From positions 61,803 to 125,802 of the forward strand of contig NZ_LN811352.1 in the NCBI RefSeq assembly GCF_001006805.1: a stretch of 64,000 bases of DNA, given 5' to 3'. This document shows positions 28,188 through 38,433 of this stretch, one piece after another. Position numbers and translations under genes: made by a program. The stretch is from Microvirga massiliensis. GTDB taxonomy: Bacteria; Pseudomonadota; Alphaproteobacteria; Rhizobiales; Beijerinckiaceae. Under the pieces are notes generated by a model. That model did no database searches. It saw only the letters and a program-made list of their open reading frames with translations, and had not been told where the DNA came from. Each line of letters starts with the position of its first letter. Positions within the stretch are counted from its first letter, which is position 1.

Positions 28188-30478
28188 TGCTTTCTGCTCC
28201 TGTCCTTCACCCGAGCGCTTACACGCCGAGGCGCGCGTTGGGCAACGGGGGTGCGGCTTCTGGGCCGACTGCCACGTCCGGATCGTACCTGACGCCCCTC
28301 CGAGAGAATCTCGAAACGCAGCGCTCCCGCGACCGGCGCGGCCTCGAGGAGGCGGACCTGCACGCGATCGCCCAATCGGAACGACTCCCCGGTCTGTTCT
28401 CCTGTCAGGGCGTGTTGTGCCTCCTCGTAGCGGTAGTAGTCGGCACCCAGTGAGGAGACAGGGACGAACCCGTCGGCTCCGGTTTCGAGCAGGCGGACGA
28501 AGAGCCCCGATTTCGTGACGCCGGATATCTGCGCCTCGAACGTCGCGCCGATCCGGTCGGCCAGGTAGTGGGCGATGAGCCGGTCGATGGTCTCCCTCTC
28601 GGCTGCCATCGCACGGCGCTCCGCCGTGGAGATCTGTGCGGCTATTTCGGCCAACTCCTCCCGGGTCATGTCTGCGGGGAGCCCATCCTGTCCACCGAGC
28701 ATCCGGATCAGCGCCCGATGGACGATCAGATCTGCGTAGCGGCGGATCGGAGAGGTGAAATGCGCGTAACGTCGAAGATTGAGCCCGAAATGGCCGTAAT
28801 TCTCGGCGGCGTACTCGGCTTGGGACTGGGTCCGTAGCACGACCTCGTTGACGAAGAGCCGATGCTCCGTCTCCTTGACGCTCTCGAGGATATTGTTGAA
28901 GAGGCTAGGCGTGAGCGCATCCTGCGTCCTCAATTTCCGCCCGATGGAGGCGAGAACCTCTCCGAGCGCGCGGAGCTTCTCGAGCGAAGGTTCGTCGTGA
29001 ACCCGGTAGATGAGATCACTCTTGGCCTGCTCGAGCGACTCCGCGGCGGCAACGTTGGCGAGGATCATGAATTCCTCGATCAGACGATGCGCATCGAGCC
29101 GCTCGGGGACGAAGACCCGGTCCACCGTGCCTTCCGGCTTCAATAGAATTTTGCGTTCTGGGAGTTCGAGATCGAGCGGCTGGCGACGCTCCCGAGCGAG
29201 CTTCACGCATTCGTAAGCCTGCCAGAGCGGTTTGAGGACAGGGTCGAGGAGAGGGGCGGTGACCTCGTCGGGACGCCCATCGATCGCCGCTTGTGCCTGC
29301 GCATACGCCAAGCGGGCAGCGGATCGAATCAGGACCCGATGAAAGCTGTGTCTCAGCTTGCGACCATCCGAGGCGACGGTTATCCGCACCGCGAGGGCGG
29401 GCCGATCCTCCTGCGGTCGCAAGGAGCAGAGATCGTTCGAGATCCGCTCCGGGAGCATCGGCACGACCCGATCCGGAAAATAGACGGAGTTGCCGCGCTC
29501 CAGAGCTTCCCGATCGAGGGCCGTGCCGGGGCGGACGTAAGCCGCAACATCCGCGATCGCGACATTGATGATGAACCCGTCCCTGTTTTCCGGATCTGGA
29601 TCGGGCGTCGCATGCACGGCATCATCATGATCCTTCGCATCCGGAGGATCGATCGTCACGAAGGGCAGGTCGCGCCAGTCCTCTCGTCCGTTGAGAGAAA
29701 CCGGCGCTATCTCCTCGGCTTCCCGCAGCACCGCCGGAGAAAAGGCATTCGGAATGCCGTGTGCGTGGATCGCAATGAGGCTCAGGGCCTTCTCGCTCTT
29801 CACCGAACCGAGGCGCTCGCGAACCTTGGCGGTCGGAAGACCAAAACGGTTACTACGTGAGGTCGTGACCGTGACGAGATCCCCCTCCTCGGCCTCTCCT
29901 TCGTCACCGGGCCTGATCTCGAGTTCGCGGTCTCTGGACTTCTTGTCGACCGGGACGAGGCGCCCGCCACCTCCGGGAAGAGGGCGGAAAATTCCGAGAA
30001 CCTGACCGGCGCTTTTCTCCAGCACCTTGATGATCCGTCCGGAATAGCGATGCACATCTCCTTTCAGAGGCGAGACACGGATGAGGGCGCGGTCGCCGAT
30101 TCCTGGCGCAGGAACGCCCTTGGATGCACGGCGGGGCGGTGAGATGACGATCGTCGGAGCCGGGCCATTCGCTTCCGGGTCCCACTCCGCCGGGACGGCG
30201 ACGATGTCGCCGTCCCGGTCACGGCAACGGATGTCGGCAAGCACGACCGCTGGAAGCTGTCCGGTGCGGTGGATCCGCTTGCCGTGACGGCCGATGACGC
30301 CCTCGGCTTCCAAATCCTTCAGGAGGTTCTTCAACCGGCTGCGATCCTCTCCGCGCACGTTGAAGGCACGAGCGATCTCGCGCTTGCTGATCTTTGAGGT
30401 CGCCCCGGCCACGAAGCCCAGGATGTCTTCGCGAGAGGGAAAGCTGCTTTGTGAGGGAGGTGAGGAGCGTTTCGGCAC
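28184..30478 (-). CDS. rnr: Ribonuclease R (3'-5' exoribonuclease)
   Basis: A 764-aa RNase II/RNB-family enzyme. Domain order: N-terminal winged helix (about 10-70, SKREIARAFNV), OB/cold-shock domains, RNB catalytic domain with metal-binding DPPDAKDHDDAVHA near residue 270, a C-terminal S1 domain (about 635-720, GVTKSGLFVRLLE) and a short basic tail. It degrades structured RNA processively and takes part in rRNA and tmRNA quality control. First gene of the rnr-DUF983-nudix-MFS unit. In many relatives topA lies upstream; here the neighbour is glnA. Confidence 0.95.
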   Translation of the reverse strand: MPKRSSPPSQSSFPSREDILGFVAGATSKISKREIARAFNVRGEDRSRLKNLLKDLEAEGVIGRHGKRIHRTGQLPAVVLADIRCRDRDGDIVAVPAEWDPEANGPAPTIVISPPRRASKGVPAPGIGDRALIRVSPLKGDVHRYSGRIIKVLEKSAGQVLGIFRPLPGGGGRLVPVDKKSRDRELEIRPGDEGEAEEGDLVTVTTSRSNRFGLPTAKVRERLGSVKSEKALSLIAIHAHGIPNAFSPAVLREAEEIAPVSLNGREDWRDLPFVTIDPPDAKDHDDAVHATPDPDPENRDGFIINVAIADVAAYVRPGTALDREALERGNSVYFPDRVVPMLPERISNDLCSLRPQEDRPALAVRITVASDGRKLRHSFHRVLIRSAARLAYAQAQAAIDGRPDEVTAPLLDPVLKPLWQAYECVKLARERRQPLDLELPERKILLKPEGTVDRVFVPERLDAHRLIEEFMILANVAAAESLEQAKSDLIYRVHDEPSLEKLRALGEVLASIGRKLRTQDALTPSLFNNILESVKETEHRLFVNEVVLRTQSQAEYAAENYGHFGLNLRRYAHFTSPIRRYADLIVHRALIRMLGGQDGLPADMTREELAEIAAQISTAERRAMAAERETIDRLIAHYLADRIGATFEAQISGVTKSGLFVRLLETGADGFVPVSSLGADYYRYEEAQHALTGEQTGESFRLGDRVQVRLLEAAPVAGALRFEILSEGRQVRSGRGSRPRSRTPVAQRAPRRVSARVKDRSRKQ

Positions 30479-30618
30479 TGGAGGAGTCGATTATCCGCAG
30501 GACTTCTCGCATGCGGGTTGCGCCGCGCCTAGAGAGGCGCGTGTCCTGTGCATCCTCGCGAAACGACACCTCACAGGAAACCGCTCCCCGCCTGTTCACC
30601 AAGAGCCTGTGACAAGAA

Positions 30619-30641
30619 AGGGGCCCCTCGAAAGGGGCCCC
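30619..30641 (-). terminator. GC-rich hairpin with T-run, glnBA terminator candidate
   Basis: A 9-bp stem AGGGGCCCC/GGGGCCCCT with a CGAA-type tetraloop. In the minus direction it is followed by TTTCTTGT. It lies about 170 bp beyond the glnA stop and about 140 bp before rnr, a likely rho-independent terminator for the glnBA transcript. Confidence 0.7.
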
Positions 30642-30716
30642 GAAGGCTACCGGCCCGTGGGGGCAGAATAGGCCGGTGATCGATGGAAACGTGGCTCCCC
30701 CGGCTTGGTTCCATCA

Positions 30717-30746
30717 ATTCAGGAGATTTCTAGGAATCTCCTGAAT
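30717..30746. terminator. 12-bp perfect inverted repeat downstream of glnA
   Basis: ATTCAGGAGATT and its exact complement are separated by 6 nt (TCTAGG). A CTTTT run follows only on the plus side, so as a glnA (minus) terminator it lacks the T-tract; a 3' stabilising hairpin or a protein-binding dyad is equally possible. Confidence 0.5.
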
Positions 30747-30812
30747 CTTTTCAGGGGCTCCGGCGAATTGGCCACGATATCCGATGCCCGGAGGGCGTTC
30801 AGCGGTGCCCCG

Positions 30813-32222
30813 TCAGCAGGAATAGTACATGAGGAACTCGACTGGATGCGGCGTCATCTCGAATCGCGCGACTTCGGTCATCTTGAGTTCGATGAATGCG
30901 TCGATGAAGTCATCCGTGAAGACGCCTCCGTTCTTCAGGAATGCACGGTCCTTGTCGAGGCTGGCTAGCGCTTCCCGCAGAGAGCCGCAGACGGTCGGGA
31001 TCTTCTTGAGCTCCCGCGGTGGGAGATCGTAGAGGTCCTTGTCCATGGCCTGGCCGGGATCGATCTTGTTCTGGATCCCGTCAAGGCCTGCCATCAGCAT
31101 GGCCGCGAAAGCGAGATAGGGGTTCGCGGCCGGATCCGGGAACCGAACCTCCACACGCTTGGCCTTCGGAGACGTCGTCCACGGGATGCGGCAGGACGCG
31201 GACCGGTTGCGCGCGGAATAGGCGAGAAGAACCGGCGCCTCATAGCCCGGGACGAGCCGCTTGTAGGAGTTCGTCGAGGGATTCGTGAAGGCGTTCAGGG
31301 CTTTCGCGTGCTTGATGATGCCGCCGATGTACCAGAGGCACTCCTGCGACAGGTCTGCATATTTGTTCCCGGCGAAGAGCGGCTTGCCACCTTTCCAGAT
31401 CGACTGATGGACGTGCATGCCCGAGCCGTTGTCTCCGTAAACCGGCTTCGGCATGAAAGTTGCCGATTTTCCATAGCTTTGAGCGACATTGTGAATGCAG
31501 TACTTATAGATCTGCATCTGGTCGCCCATGTGGACGAGCGTGTCGAACTGGATCCCGAGTTCGTGCTGTGCCGAGGCCACCTCGTGGTGGTGCTTCTCGA
31601 CCTTGACCCCCATGGCTCCCATGGCAGCCAGCATCTCGCCGCGCATGTCCTGCGCCGAGTCGAGCGGCGGGACCGGGAAGTAGCCGGCTTTCATCTGGAT
31701 GCGGTGGCCGAGATTTCCACCCTCGTAGTCGGTGTCGCCGTTCGTGGGCAGTTCCGAAGCATCGAGCTTAAAGCCGGTATTGTATGGATCGGCCATGATC
31801 TTCACGTCGTCGAACACGAAGAACTCGGCCTCCGGCCCGACATACACCGTGTCGCCGATCCCGGTCGACTTCAGGAAGGCTTCGGCCTTTTTGGCGATGC
31901 CGCGCGGGTCGCGAGAATAGGGCTCGCCGGTCGCTGGCTCGAGGATGTCGCAGACGATCGACATGGTCGCCGCCGAGAAGAACGGGTCCATGCAGGCCGT
32001 GGCCGAGTCCGGCATGAGAGTCATGTCCGACTCGTTGATAGCCTTCCATCCGGCGATCGAGGATCCGTCGAACATAATTCCGTCCGCGAAAACATCCTCG
32101 TCGACAATGGAGACGTCAAAGGTGACGTGCTGCCATTTGCCCCGCGGATCCGTGAACCGGAAGTCGACGTATCTGACGTCGTTGTCCTTGATCGCCTTCA
32201 GCACATCGTTGGCGGTCTGCAT
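30813..32222 (-). CDS. glnA: Glutamine synthetase type I
   Basis: A 469-aa GSI subunit (dodecamer) that condenses glutamate and ammonia with ATP. Present are the beta-grasp region ([10 protein letters not shown]), the Mg/glutamate site [10 protein letters not shown], the ATP loop [11 protein letters not shown] and the adenylylation Tyr398 in [10 protein letters not shown], so activity can be tuned by GlnE. Length is typical (468-469). Second gene of glnB-glnA, 68 bp after glnB. PII encoded upstream governs GlnE and NtrB, the usual regulatory loop. Confidence 0.97.
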   Translation of the reverse strand: MQTANDVLKAIKDNDVRYVDFRFTDPRGKWQHVTFDVSIVDEDVFADGIMFDGSSIAGWKAINESDMTLMPDSATACMDPFFSAATMSIVCDILEPATGEPYSRDPRGIAKKAEAFLKSTGIGDTVYVGPEAEFFVFDDVKIMADPYNTGFKLDASELPTNGDTDYEGGNLGHRIQMKAGYFPVPPLDSAQDMRGEMLAAMGAMGVKVEKHHHEVASAQHELGIQFDTLVHMGDQMQIYKYCIHNVAQSYGKSATFMPKPVYGDNGSGMHVHQSIWKGGKPLFAGNKYADLSQECLWYIGGIIKHAKALNAFTNPSTNSYKRLVPGYEAPVLLAYSARNRSASCRIPWTTSPKAKRVEVRFPDPAANPYLAFAAMLMAGLDGIQNKIDPGQAMDKDLYDLPPRELKKIPTVCGSLREALASLDKDRAFLKNGGVFTDDFIDAFIELKMTEVARFEMTPHPVEFLMYYSC

Positions 32223-32290
32223 TGTTCGAGTGATCCTTTTCTGCCCTGATTGGCCGGACTGACGCCGGCACATTGCTCGTGCTTGTTGGA

Positions 32291-32818
<528 letters not shown>

Positions 32819-32822
32819 TTAC

Positions 32823-34307
32823 ATGATGGGTGAGCATCTCCTCACTCCTGCACAGATGGCCCGCGCGGATTCGATGACGATCCAGGGCGGAACGGCAGGC
32901 TGGGAGCTGATGAAGCGGGCGGGTGCGGCTGTGGCCGATATAGCCCGGCGCATCTCTCCCTCCGCGCAGCAGTTCCTCGTCCTCTGCGGGCCCGGAAACA
33001 ACGGCGGCGACGGCTATGTGGCTGCAAGAGTGCTTGCAGATGCCGGGCTGGACGTCGTCGTTGCGCGACTGGGGCCGGAATCAAACGCCGAAAGCGACGC
33101 CGCGAGGGCACGCGCATTCTGGGCAGGACCGATCATTGCCGTCGAGCAGGCTGTCCCAGCCGATGCGGATGTCATCATCGATGCTCTGTTCGGTGCCGGT
33201 CTCGCGAGGGATCTCAGCGGCCCGGCTCGCCGGTGCGTAGAAGCCGTGAATGCCTCGGGCCGGCTGGTTCTCGCGGTCGACCTTCCGTCCGGGATCGACG
33301 GAGCGACGGGGGCTGTCCGCGGCGCAGCCATCATGGCATCGGCCACGGTGACGTTTGCAGCCCGCAAACTGGGGCATCTCTTGGTACCCGGCCGGTCGCA
33401 TTGCGGCCCGGTGACGGTAGCCGATATCGGGATCCCCGAAGAAACCTTGCGGCGAGTCGCCCCGAACACCTTTGCCAACGGTCCGCGGCTGTGGTCGGCG
33501 CAGTTACCGCAACCGGCGCTCGACACACATAAATACAAGCGGGGACACACGCTCGTCGTTGCGGGCGGTGCCACGCGGACCGGGGCGGCTCGCCTCGCTG
33601 CCATGGGGGCACTCCGCATCGGTTCCGGCCTCGTGACGCTGGCGTGCCCGCCCGAGGCACTCGGTGTCGCGGCGGCTCATCTCACCGCTGTGATGCTAAG
33701 GGGGTGTGATGGCCCCGGAGGGCTCGCAACGATCCTTCGTGACGCACGGTTCAATGCAGTCGTGCTTGGCCCGGCTCTCGGAGTGAGTGCGACCACCCGG
33801 GCGATGATTGCCGCTGGCGTATCAGCGAGTCGTGGTGTCGTTCTAGATGCGGATGCAATCAGCTCCCTGGAGGGCCATACCGAGGCCCTCGCCGGTGCTT
33901 TCGCGAACACGCGCACCGTCCTGACGCCCCACGATGGGGAATTCAGCCGGATCATGGCCGGCAAGGCCGACATTCTTGCCGAAGAGTCGAAGGTCGAGCG
34001 CACGCGGCGGGCTGCGGCCTACCTCGGCGCAACGGTCATCTACAAAGGGCCCGATACCGTCGTTGCTCACCCGGACGGGCGTGCCGCAGTCAACGAGAAC
34101 GGATCGCCCTACTTGGCGACGGCCGGATCGGGAGACGTCCTGAGTGGCTTGGTTGCCGGAATGCTGGCGCAAGGGCTTCCGGCGTTCGAAGCCGCGTGCT
34201 CGGCTGTCTGGATTCATTCCGCCGCGGGAGCGTCATTTGGGGCGGGCCTCATCGCCGAGGACCTGCCCGGGCTCGTTCCTGCCGTTCTGAAGGACCTGGG
34301 GCTCTAA
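32823..34307 (+). CDS. nnr: Bifunctional NAD(P)HX epimerase / ADP-dependent NAD(P)HX dehydratase
   Basis: A 494-aa fusion that repairs hydrated NADH/NADPH. Residues about 1-215 are the YjeF_N epimerase (CGPGNNGGDGYVAARVL; DALFGAGLARDLSGP; AVDLPSGIDGATG). Residues about 230-494 are the ribokinase-like YjeF_C dehydratase (TPHDGEFSRI; GSGDVLSGLVAGMLAQG; HSAAGASFG). Tandem ATGs at 32823 and 32826 both fit. Divergent from glnB and convergent with the copper-oxidase-like gene. Confidence 0.95.
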   Translation: MMGEHLLTPAQMARADSMTIQGGTAGWELMKRAGAAVADIARRISPSAQQFLVLCGPGNNGGDGYVAARVLADAGLDVVVARLGPESNAESDAARARAFWAGPIIAVEQAVPADADVIIDALFGAGLARDLSGPARRCVEAVNASGRLVLAVDLPSGIDGATGAVRGAAIMASATVTFAARKLGHLLVPGRSHCGPVTVADIGIPEETLRRVAPNTFANGPRLWSAQLPQPALDTHKYKRGHTLVVAGGATRTGAARLAAMGALRIGSGLVTLACPPEALGVAAAHLTAVMLRGCDGPGGLATILRDARFNAVVLGPALGVSATTRAMIAAGVSASRGVVLDADAISSLEGHTEALAGAFANTRTVLTPHDGEFSRIMAGKADILAEESKVERTRRAAAYLGATVIYKGPDTVVAHPDGRAAVNENGSPYLATAGSGDVLSGLVAGMLAQGLPAFEAACSAVWIHSAAGASFGAGLIAEDLPGLVPAVLKDLGL

Positions 34308-34359
34308 CGGGCTTACGTCGAAGAGGACCTCGCTGCGAGCACGGGAGGCGGTGAGCCGA

Positions 34360-35709
34360 TCACGTCACTTCGAGCCAGGTCCACAGGCCGGCGTCGAAAC
34401 GCTCGAGGATGGTCGAGGCGAGCATCCAGCGGCCGGGATTGTTCGCCTCGAATGCGATCCGGACCGTTCGGTTCTCGGGTATCTGTACCGTGTCCAGGAA
34501 ATATGGCTCCCAGCCGTCGTCGAGGGAGTGAAGGAGCCGGAACGCGTGACCGTGAAGATGGAGGCTCTGAGCCGCTGGGGTGCGATTCGCGAGCGTCAGC
34601 ACGACCGGGGTTCCACGCTTGACCGTGAGCAGTGGCTTGGCAGTCGGATCTCGCGGGGATTCATTGATGCGCCATTCGGGGGATGCGCCGGGATGATCCA
34701 TGGAGGTGATCGTGACATCGCGCCGCATCGCTGCCTCGAGGCGAATGGAGGCAGGCAAGTCGCGATGGGGCGCGAGCGGAGCGGGCACAGGGCGGGCAGG
34801 GGCCGCTGACCCCACGACATCGAACATTGCGAGCGGAACCCGCGCCATGCCGGATAGGCCGATGACCGACGCGCTGCTCCCCTCTACTGCCGGGAGATCG
34901 ATGAGAAGGTCGTAGCGGCTCCCCGGCACGAACGGGAGAGCCAACCGCAGCGGCTCGAAGGCATCAGTCGGGTGTCCGTCGATGGCCATGACGAGTGGCC
35001 TGACTCCTTCGAATTGGAGGCGCAGGATTCGAGCATTGCAGCCGTTGATGAGACGAAGCCGAATCCGACTCGCCGGTGCGACCTGGATCTGGTGAGGGGC
35101 AGGGTGACCATTGACGGTCATCCAGTTGCCGAGCCGCCCGGCGAGCCCGACAGGCCGGTCGAAAGGTGCGAGAGATCCATCCTCCTCCAGCAGCCAATCG
35201 TCGATCAGGAAGACGTGATCGGAATCGACATCCAGTGGGGCTTGGTCCTCGACGATCAGCAGACCAGCCACGCCGCGCTCCGTCAGTTCGGATGAGTGAC
35301 CGGGCACGCAGGAACGGATAAGATAAGTGCCGCTCTCGGGTGGCACGAAGCGGTATTCGATGGACTTTCCCGGAAGCGCCGGAGCCTCCGTCAAGCCAGC
35401 CGCACCGTCCATCGCGTTGGGCCCGCGTATCCCGTGCCAATGCAGCGAAAGCGGCGCCGTTGTCTTGTTGTCCACCCGGACACGAAGCTCCTCGCCGTGG
35501 CGCAGGCGAAGAACCGGCCCGGGCAGGGAGCCGCCGAGCACCCAGAGATCCGCCTTGCCCGTCGCGTCCGGACGGAGAGCAATCTGGCGCGGTTCCGCGG
35601 TCCATTGTCGCCATTCGATTCCGCCCTCTGCGTAGACTCGGGAAATTGGCGCAGCGAGGGTGCTAAGCCCGGCGAGAACGGCACGTCTGGTCGGCTGGGC
35701 AGTCATCAT
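34360..35709 (-). CDS. Multicopper-oxidase-fold protein lacking two copper-ligand motifs
   Basis: A 449-aa exported protein with a twin-arginine-like leader (TRRAVLAG, cleavage near VYA/EGG) and three cupredoxin domains. Of the four copper motifs, HWHG (90-93) and HLHGH (384-388) are present. The second is changed (GTYLIRSCVPGH at about 127-138, expected HxH). The last, normally HCHxxxH, reads MLASTILERF (about 429-438) with no Cys or His. The type 1 site and part of the trinuclear centre should therefore be missing. E. coli FtsP/SufI is a known copper-free member, but orthology is not established. Confidence 0.8.
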   Translation of the reverse strand: MMTAQPTRRAVLAGLSTLAAPISRVYAEGGIEWRQWTAEPRQIALRPDATGKADLWVLGGSLPGPVLRLRHGEELRVRVDNKTTAPLSLHWHGIRGPNAMDGAAGLTEAPALPGKSIEYRFVPPESGTYLIRSCVPGHSSELTERGVAGLLIVEDQAPLDVDSDHVFLIDDWLLEEDGSLAPFDRPVGLAGRLGNWMTVNGHPAPHQIQVAPASRIRLRLINGCNARILRLQFEGVRPLVMAIDGHPTDAFEPLRLALPFVPGSRYDLLIDLPAVEGSSASVIGLSGMARVPLAMFDVVGSAAPARPVPAPLAPHRDLPASIRLEAAMRRDVTITSMDHPGASPEWRINESPRDPTAKPLLTVKRGTPVVLTLANRTPAAQSLHLHGHAFRLLHSLDDGWEPYFLDTVQIPENRTVRIAFEANNPGRWMLASTILERFDAGLWTWLEVT

Positions 35710-35895
35710 GCGCCATCAGGTAGAGCGCTGCCGGACGATTTTGACTGGAGGGAAGCGTGAATTCGTTGAGGGTGCGGATCCTTATTCAGCCACTCGGAAC
35801 TGTCAGGAGCAGGACAGAACTTTTTTCGTGCACCTCGCTCGGACCATGCTATAGAGCCGCGTCCCGGAGGAGGCGCGGCAAACGCCGCCTCTCGC

Positions 35896-35980
35896 GCGGG
35901 CGTGGCGGAATTGGTAGACGCGCCGGATTTAGGTTCCGGTGATGAGAGTCGTGGGGGTTCGAGTCCCTCCGCCCGCACCA
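35896..35980 (+). tRNA. tRNA-Leu (TAG)
   Basis: An 85-nt class II tRNA: acceptor stem GCGGGCG/CGCCCGC, anticodon stem CCGGA/TCCGG with loop TTTAGGT (anticodon TAG), a variable arm TGATGAGAGTCGTG-like, T-loop TTCGAGT and encoded CCA. It stands directly upstream of tig. Confidence 0.96.
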
Positions 35981-36006
35981 ACTCCGCATAGGGTTGGCTT
36001 CCGGAC

Positions 36007-36057
36007 GGCTCCGCTCGACCGAGACGACAGGCCTCATGTCAGGCCGGTCGAGGAGCC
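36007..36057 (+). other. Long bulged hairpin between tRNA-Leu and tig
   Basis: GGCTCC-gc-TCGACC pairs with GGTCGAGGAGCC (12 bp with a 2-nt bulge). The enclosed loop can form an inner GACA/TGTC stem. There is no T-tract. It lies in the tig leader 49 bp before the start codon and could end tRNA-Leu transcription or structure the tig 5' UTR. Confidence 0.4.
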
Positions 36058-36105
36058 AGCATAGCAATGTTACTTGTCTCGAGTGGAATGAAGGCGAAAT
36101 AGACC

Positions 36106-37467
36106 ATGCAGGTGACGGAAACCCTCTCCGAGGGCTTGAAGCGCGCATATCGGGTGGTTCTCCCCGCATCGGAATTGGAGGAGCGTCTGACGGCTGAGCT
36201 CACCGGCATCAAGGACCGTGTCCGCATCAATGGATTCCGGCCCGGCAAGGTGCCTGTTTCGCACCTCCGGCGTGTCTATGGACGTTCGGTCATGACGGAC
36301 GTCCTTCAGAATGCGGTCACCGAGGCGAACCGAAAGATCGTCGACGAGAACAATCTCAAGCTTGCCCACGAGCCCAAGATCCAGTTCCCCGAGGACCGGC
36401 AGGAAGTGGAGCAGGCCATGGATGCCAAGGCGGATCTCGCCTTCACGGTCGAGCTCGAGGTGCTGCCGACCTTCGAGCTCGCTGATGTGTCCGCCGTGGA
36501 GATCCGGCGCGCCGTCGCAACGGTCGAGGATACCGAGGTCGACGAGTCGCTGACCCGCATGGCGAAGCAGAACCAGTCTTTCGAGCCGAAGAACGGTGCC
36601 GCCGCGGACGGTGACCGCGTCGTCGTGGACTTCGTCGGGCGCATCGACGGTGCGGAGTTCGAGGGCGGAAAGGGTGAGGACATCCGGGTCGAGATCGGGT
36701 CCAACACCTTCATCCCGGGCTTCGAGGAGCAACTTATCGGCATGTCCGCCGGAGACTCCCGGCTCGTGAAAGTCACCTTCCCCGAGAACTACCTCGCGGA
36801 GAATCTCGCAGGTAAGGACGCCGAGTTCGACGTTACCGTGAAGGCGGTCGAGGCTCCTGGCGAGATCAAGATCGACGACGAACTGGCGAAGAGCTTCGGA
36901 ATGGAGTCTCTCGACAAGCTGAAGGATGCCATCAGGGGGGCCATTCAACGGGATTTCGATGCGCAATCCCGCCGGCGCCTGAAGAAGGAACTCCTCGACG
37001 CGCTCGACACGAAATATAGCTTCGAGCTGCCTCCGAGCCTCGTCGAGCAGGAATTTGCCGCCGTCTGGTCCCAGGTGGAGGCGGACCTGAAGAACAACGG
37101 CAAGACCTTCGCGGACGAGGGGACGACCGAGGAGCAGGCGCGAGAGGAATACCGGAAGATCGCTGAGCGTCGGGTTCGGCTCGGGCTGGTTCTTGCACAG
37201 GTCGGCGAGAAGGCCGACATCAAGGTCGCGGACGATGAAGTCACCCAGGCTCTCGTCGAGCGCGTCCGCCAGTATCCGGGCCAGGAGCGTCAAGTCTGGG
37301 AATTCTTCCAGAAGAATCCACAGGCTCTCGCCGAAATCCGAGCCCCCCTTTTCGAAGAGAAGGTCGTCGACCATATCCTTTCGCAGGTGAAGGTGTCTGA
37401 CGAGCCGGTCTCCAAGGAAGAGCTGTTCAGCGACGACGAATCGGCCAAGGAGAACGCCGCGGCCTGA
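36106..37467 (+). CDS. tig: Trigger factor (ribosome-associated chaperone, PPIase)
   Basis: A 453-aa chaperone that binds the ribosome exit tunnel at L23 and shields nascent chains. N-terminal ribosome-binding domain (about 1-145) contains the signature GFRPGKVP at 43-50; the FKBP-type prolyl isomerase domain (about 165-245) includes [17 protein letters not shown]; the helical C-terminal arms follow and end in a Glu/Ala-rich tail. First of the tig-clpP-clpX-lon quality-control block conserved across proteobacteria. Confidence 0.97.
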   Translation: MQVTETLSEGLKRAYRVVLPASELEERLTAELTGIKDRVRINGFRPGKVPVSHLRRVYGRSVMTDVLQNAVTEANRKIVDENNLKLAHEPKIQFPEDRQEVEQAMDAKADLAFTVELEVLPTFELADVSAVEIRRAVATVEDTEVDESLTRMAKQNQSFEPKNGAAADGDRVVVDFVGRIDGAEFEGGKGEDIRVEIGSNTFIPGFEEQLIGMSAGDSRLVKVTFPENYLAENLAGKDAEFDVTVKAVEAPGEIKIDDELAKSFGMESLDKLKDAIRGAIQRDFDAQSRRRLKKELLDALDTKYSFELPPSLVEQEFAAVWSQVEADLKNNGKTFADEGTTEEQAREEYRKIAERRVRLGLVLAQVGEKADIKVADDEVTQALVERVRQYPGQERQVWEFFQKNPQALAEIRAPLFEEKVVDHILSQVKVSDEPVSKEELFSDDESAKENAAA

Positions 37468-37532
37468 CCCGCGGCTTGGCCACCCGGTTCGCAGGGTCCG
37501 GCTGGCGGCGGTTGTATCCTTCCCATGATCGA

Positions 37533-37554
37533 CGGTCACGCGATCGCGTGACCG
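37533..37554. promoter_or_regulatory. 22-bp perfect palindrome upstream of clpP
   Basis: CGGTCACGCGA followed immediately by its exact complement, with no spacer, 19 bp before the clpP ATG and directly upstream of the AGGAG ribosome-binding site. A zero-spacer palindrome suits a dimeric DNA-binding protein at least as well as an RNA hairpin; as RNA it would form a stem close to the ribosome-binding site. Confidence 0.6.
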
Positions 37555-37573
37555 GTTTCAGGAGCCGTGAGCA

Positions 37574-38206
37574 ATGAGAGATCCGTTCGAGGTCTATAGC
37601 AACACCCTCGTTCCGATGGTGGTCGAGCAGTCGAATCGTGGCGAGCGGGCCTTCGACATCTATTCCCGGCTCCTCCGTGAGCGGATCATCTTCCTGACGG
37701 GGCCGGTGGAGGACTATTCCGCCTCTCTGATCGTGGCGCAGCTCCTCTTCCTGGAGGCCGAGAACCCCAAGAAGGAGATCTCCTTCTATATCAACTCCCC
37801 GGGGGGCGTGGTCACCTCGGGGCTGTCGATCTACGACACCATGCAGTTCATCCGGTGCCCGGTCGCGACGCTCTGCGTCGGGCAGGCAGCCTCGATGGGG
37901 TCGCTTCTGCTCTGCGCAGGTGAGGCCGACCACCGGTTTGCCCTCTCGAATGCCCGGATCATGGTTCACCAGCCGTCCGGCGGCTACCAGGGCCAGGTCA
38001 CCGACATCATGATCCACGCCCGCGAGAGCGAAGCGCTCAAGCGCCGCCTCACCGAGATCTACGTGCGGCATACCGGTCAGGACTACGACACGATCGAACG
38101 GGCCCTGGAGCGAGACAATTTTATGACGGCAGAGAAGGCCAAGGAGTTTGGCCTGATCGATCAAGTCCTGGTGAAGCGTCCCGAGCCGACGCTCCCGCAA
38201 ACCTGA
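37574..38206 (+). CDS. clpP: ATP-dependent Clp protease proteolytic subunit
   Basis: A 210-aa serine protease forming the tetradecameric chamber used by ClpX and ClpA. The catalytic triad is Ser107 (GQAASMGS), His132 (MVHQPSGG) and Asp171 (LERDNFM). Length and N-terminus ([20 protein letters not shown]) match alphaproteobacterial ClpP1. In related bacteria ClpXP degrades CtrA, linking it to the DivK pathway encoded at 22749. It has an AGGAG ribosome-binding site. Confidence 0.97.
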   Translation: MRDPFEVYSNTLVPMVVEQSNRGERAFDIYSRLLRERIIFLTGPVEDYSASLIVAQLLFLEAENPKKEISFYINSPGGVVTSGLSIYDTMQFIRCPVATLCVGQAASMGSLLLCAGEADHRFALSNARIMVHQPSGGYQGQVTDIMIHARESEALKRRLTEIYVRHTGQDYDTIERALERDNFMTAEKAKEFGLIDQVLVKRPEPTLPQT

Positions 38207-38433
38207 TTCCTGTAGATCTGCCCGGGGACTTGGAAGCCGTGCGTCCTTTTGGCGTACGGCGCCGTCTCTATTGATCGCGCACCGTGCGCGTGTTGCACTG
38301 GGATTCGGGAACCAACAAATCTGAGACATCCCGGGTCTCGGGCGCTGGAACCTTTTCTTGAGACCGGCGCTCCTATGTTAGTACATTGGTGCGGGGGCCG
38401 TGACGGAGCCCGTGCCCGATCGGAGAAGCGATA

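Larger units (their letters stand above)
30479..30812. other. Intergenic region between glnA and rnr, no gene
   Basis: This 334-bp region follows glnA and precedes rnr, both on the minus strand. It contains two strong hairpins (listed separately) and presumably the rnr promoter between 30479 and about 30600. Short open frames across it show no recognisable protein. Confidence 0.5.

Noticed and set aside
38330..38400. Sigma-32-like CTTGAG...CCTATGTT upstream of clpX
   Set aside because: Only 11 bp separate the elements, well short of the 17-18 bp of alphaproteobacterial heat-shock promoters.
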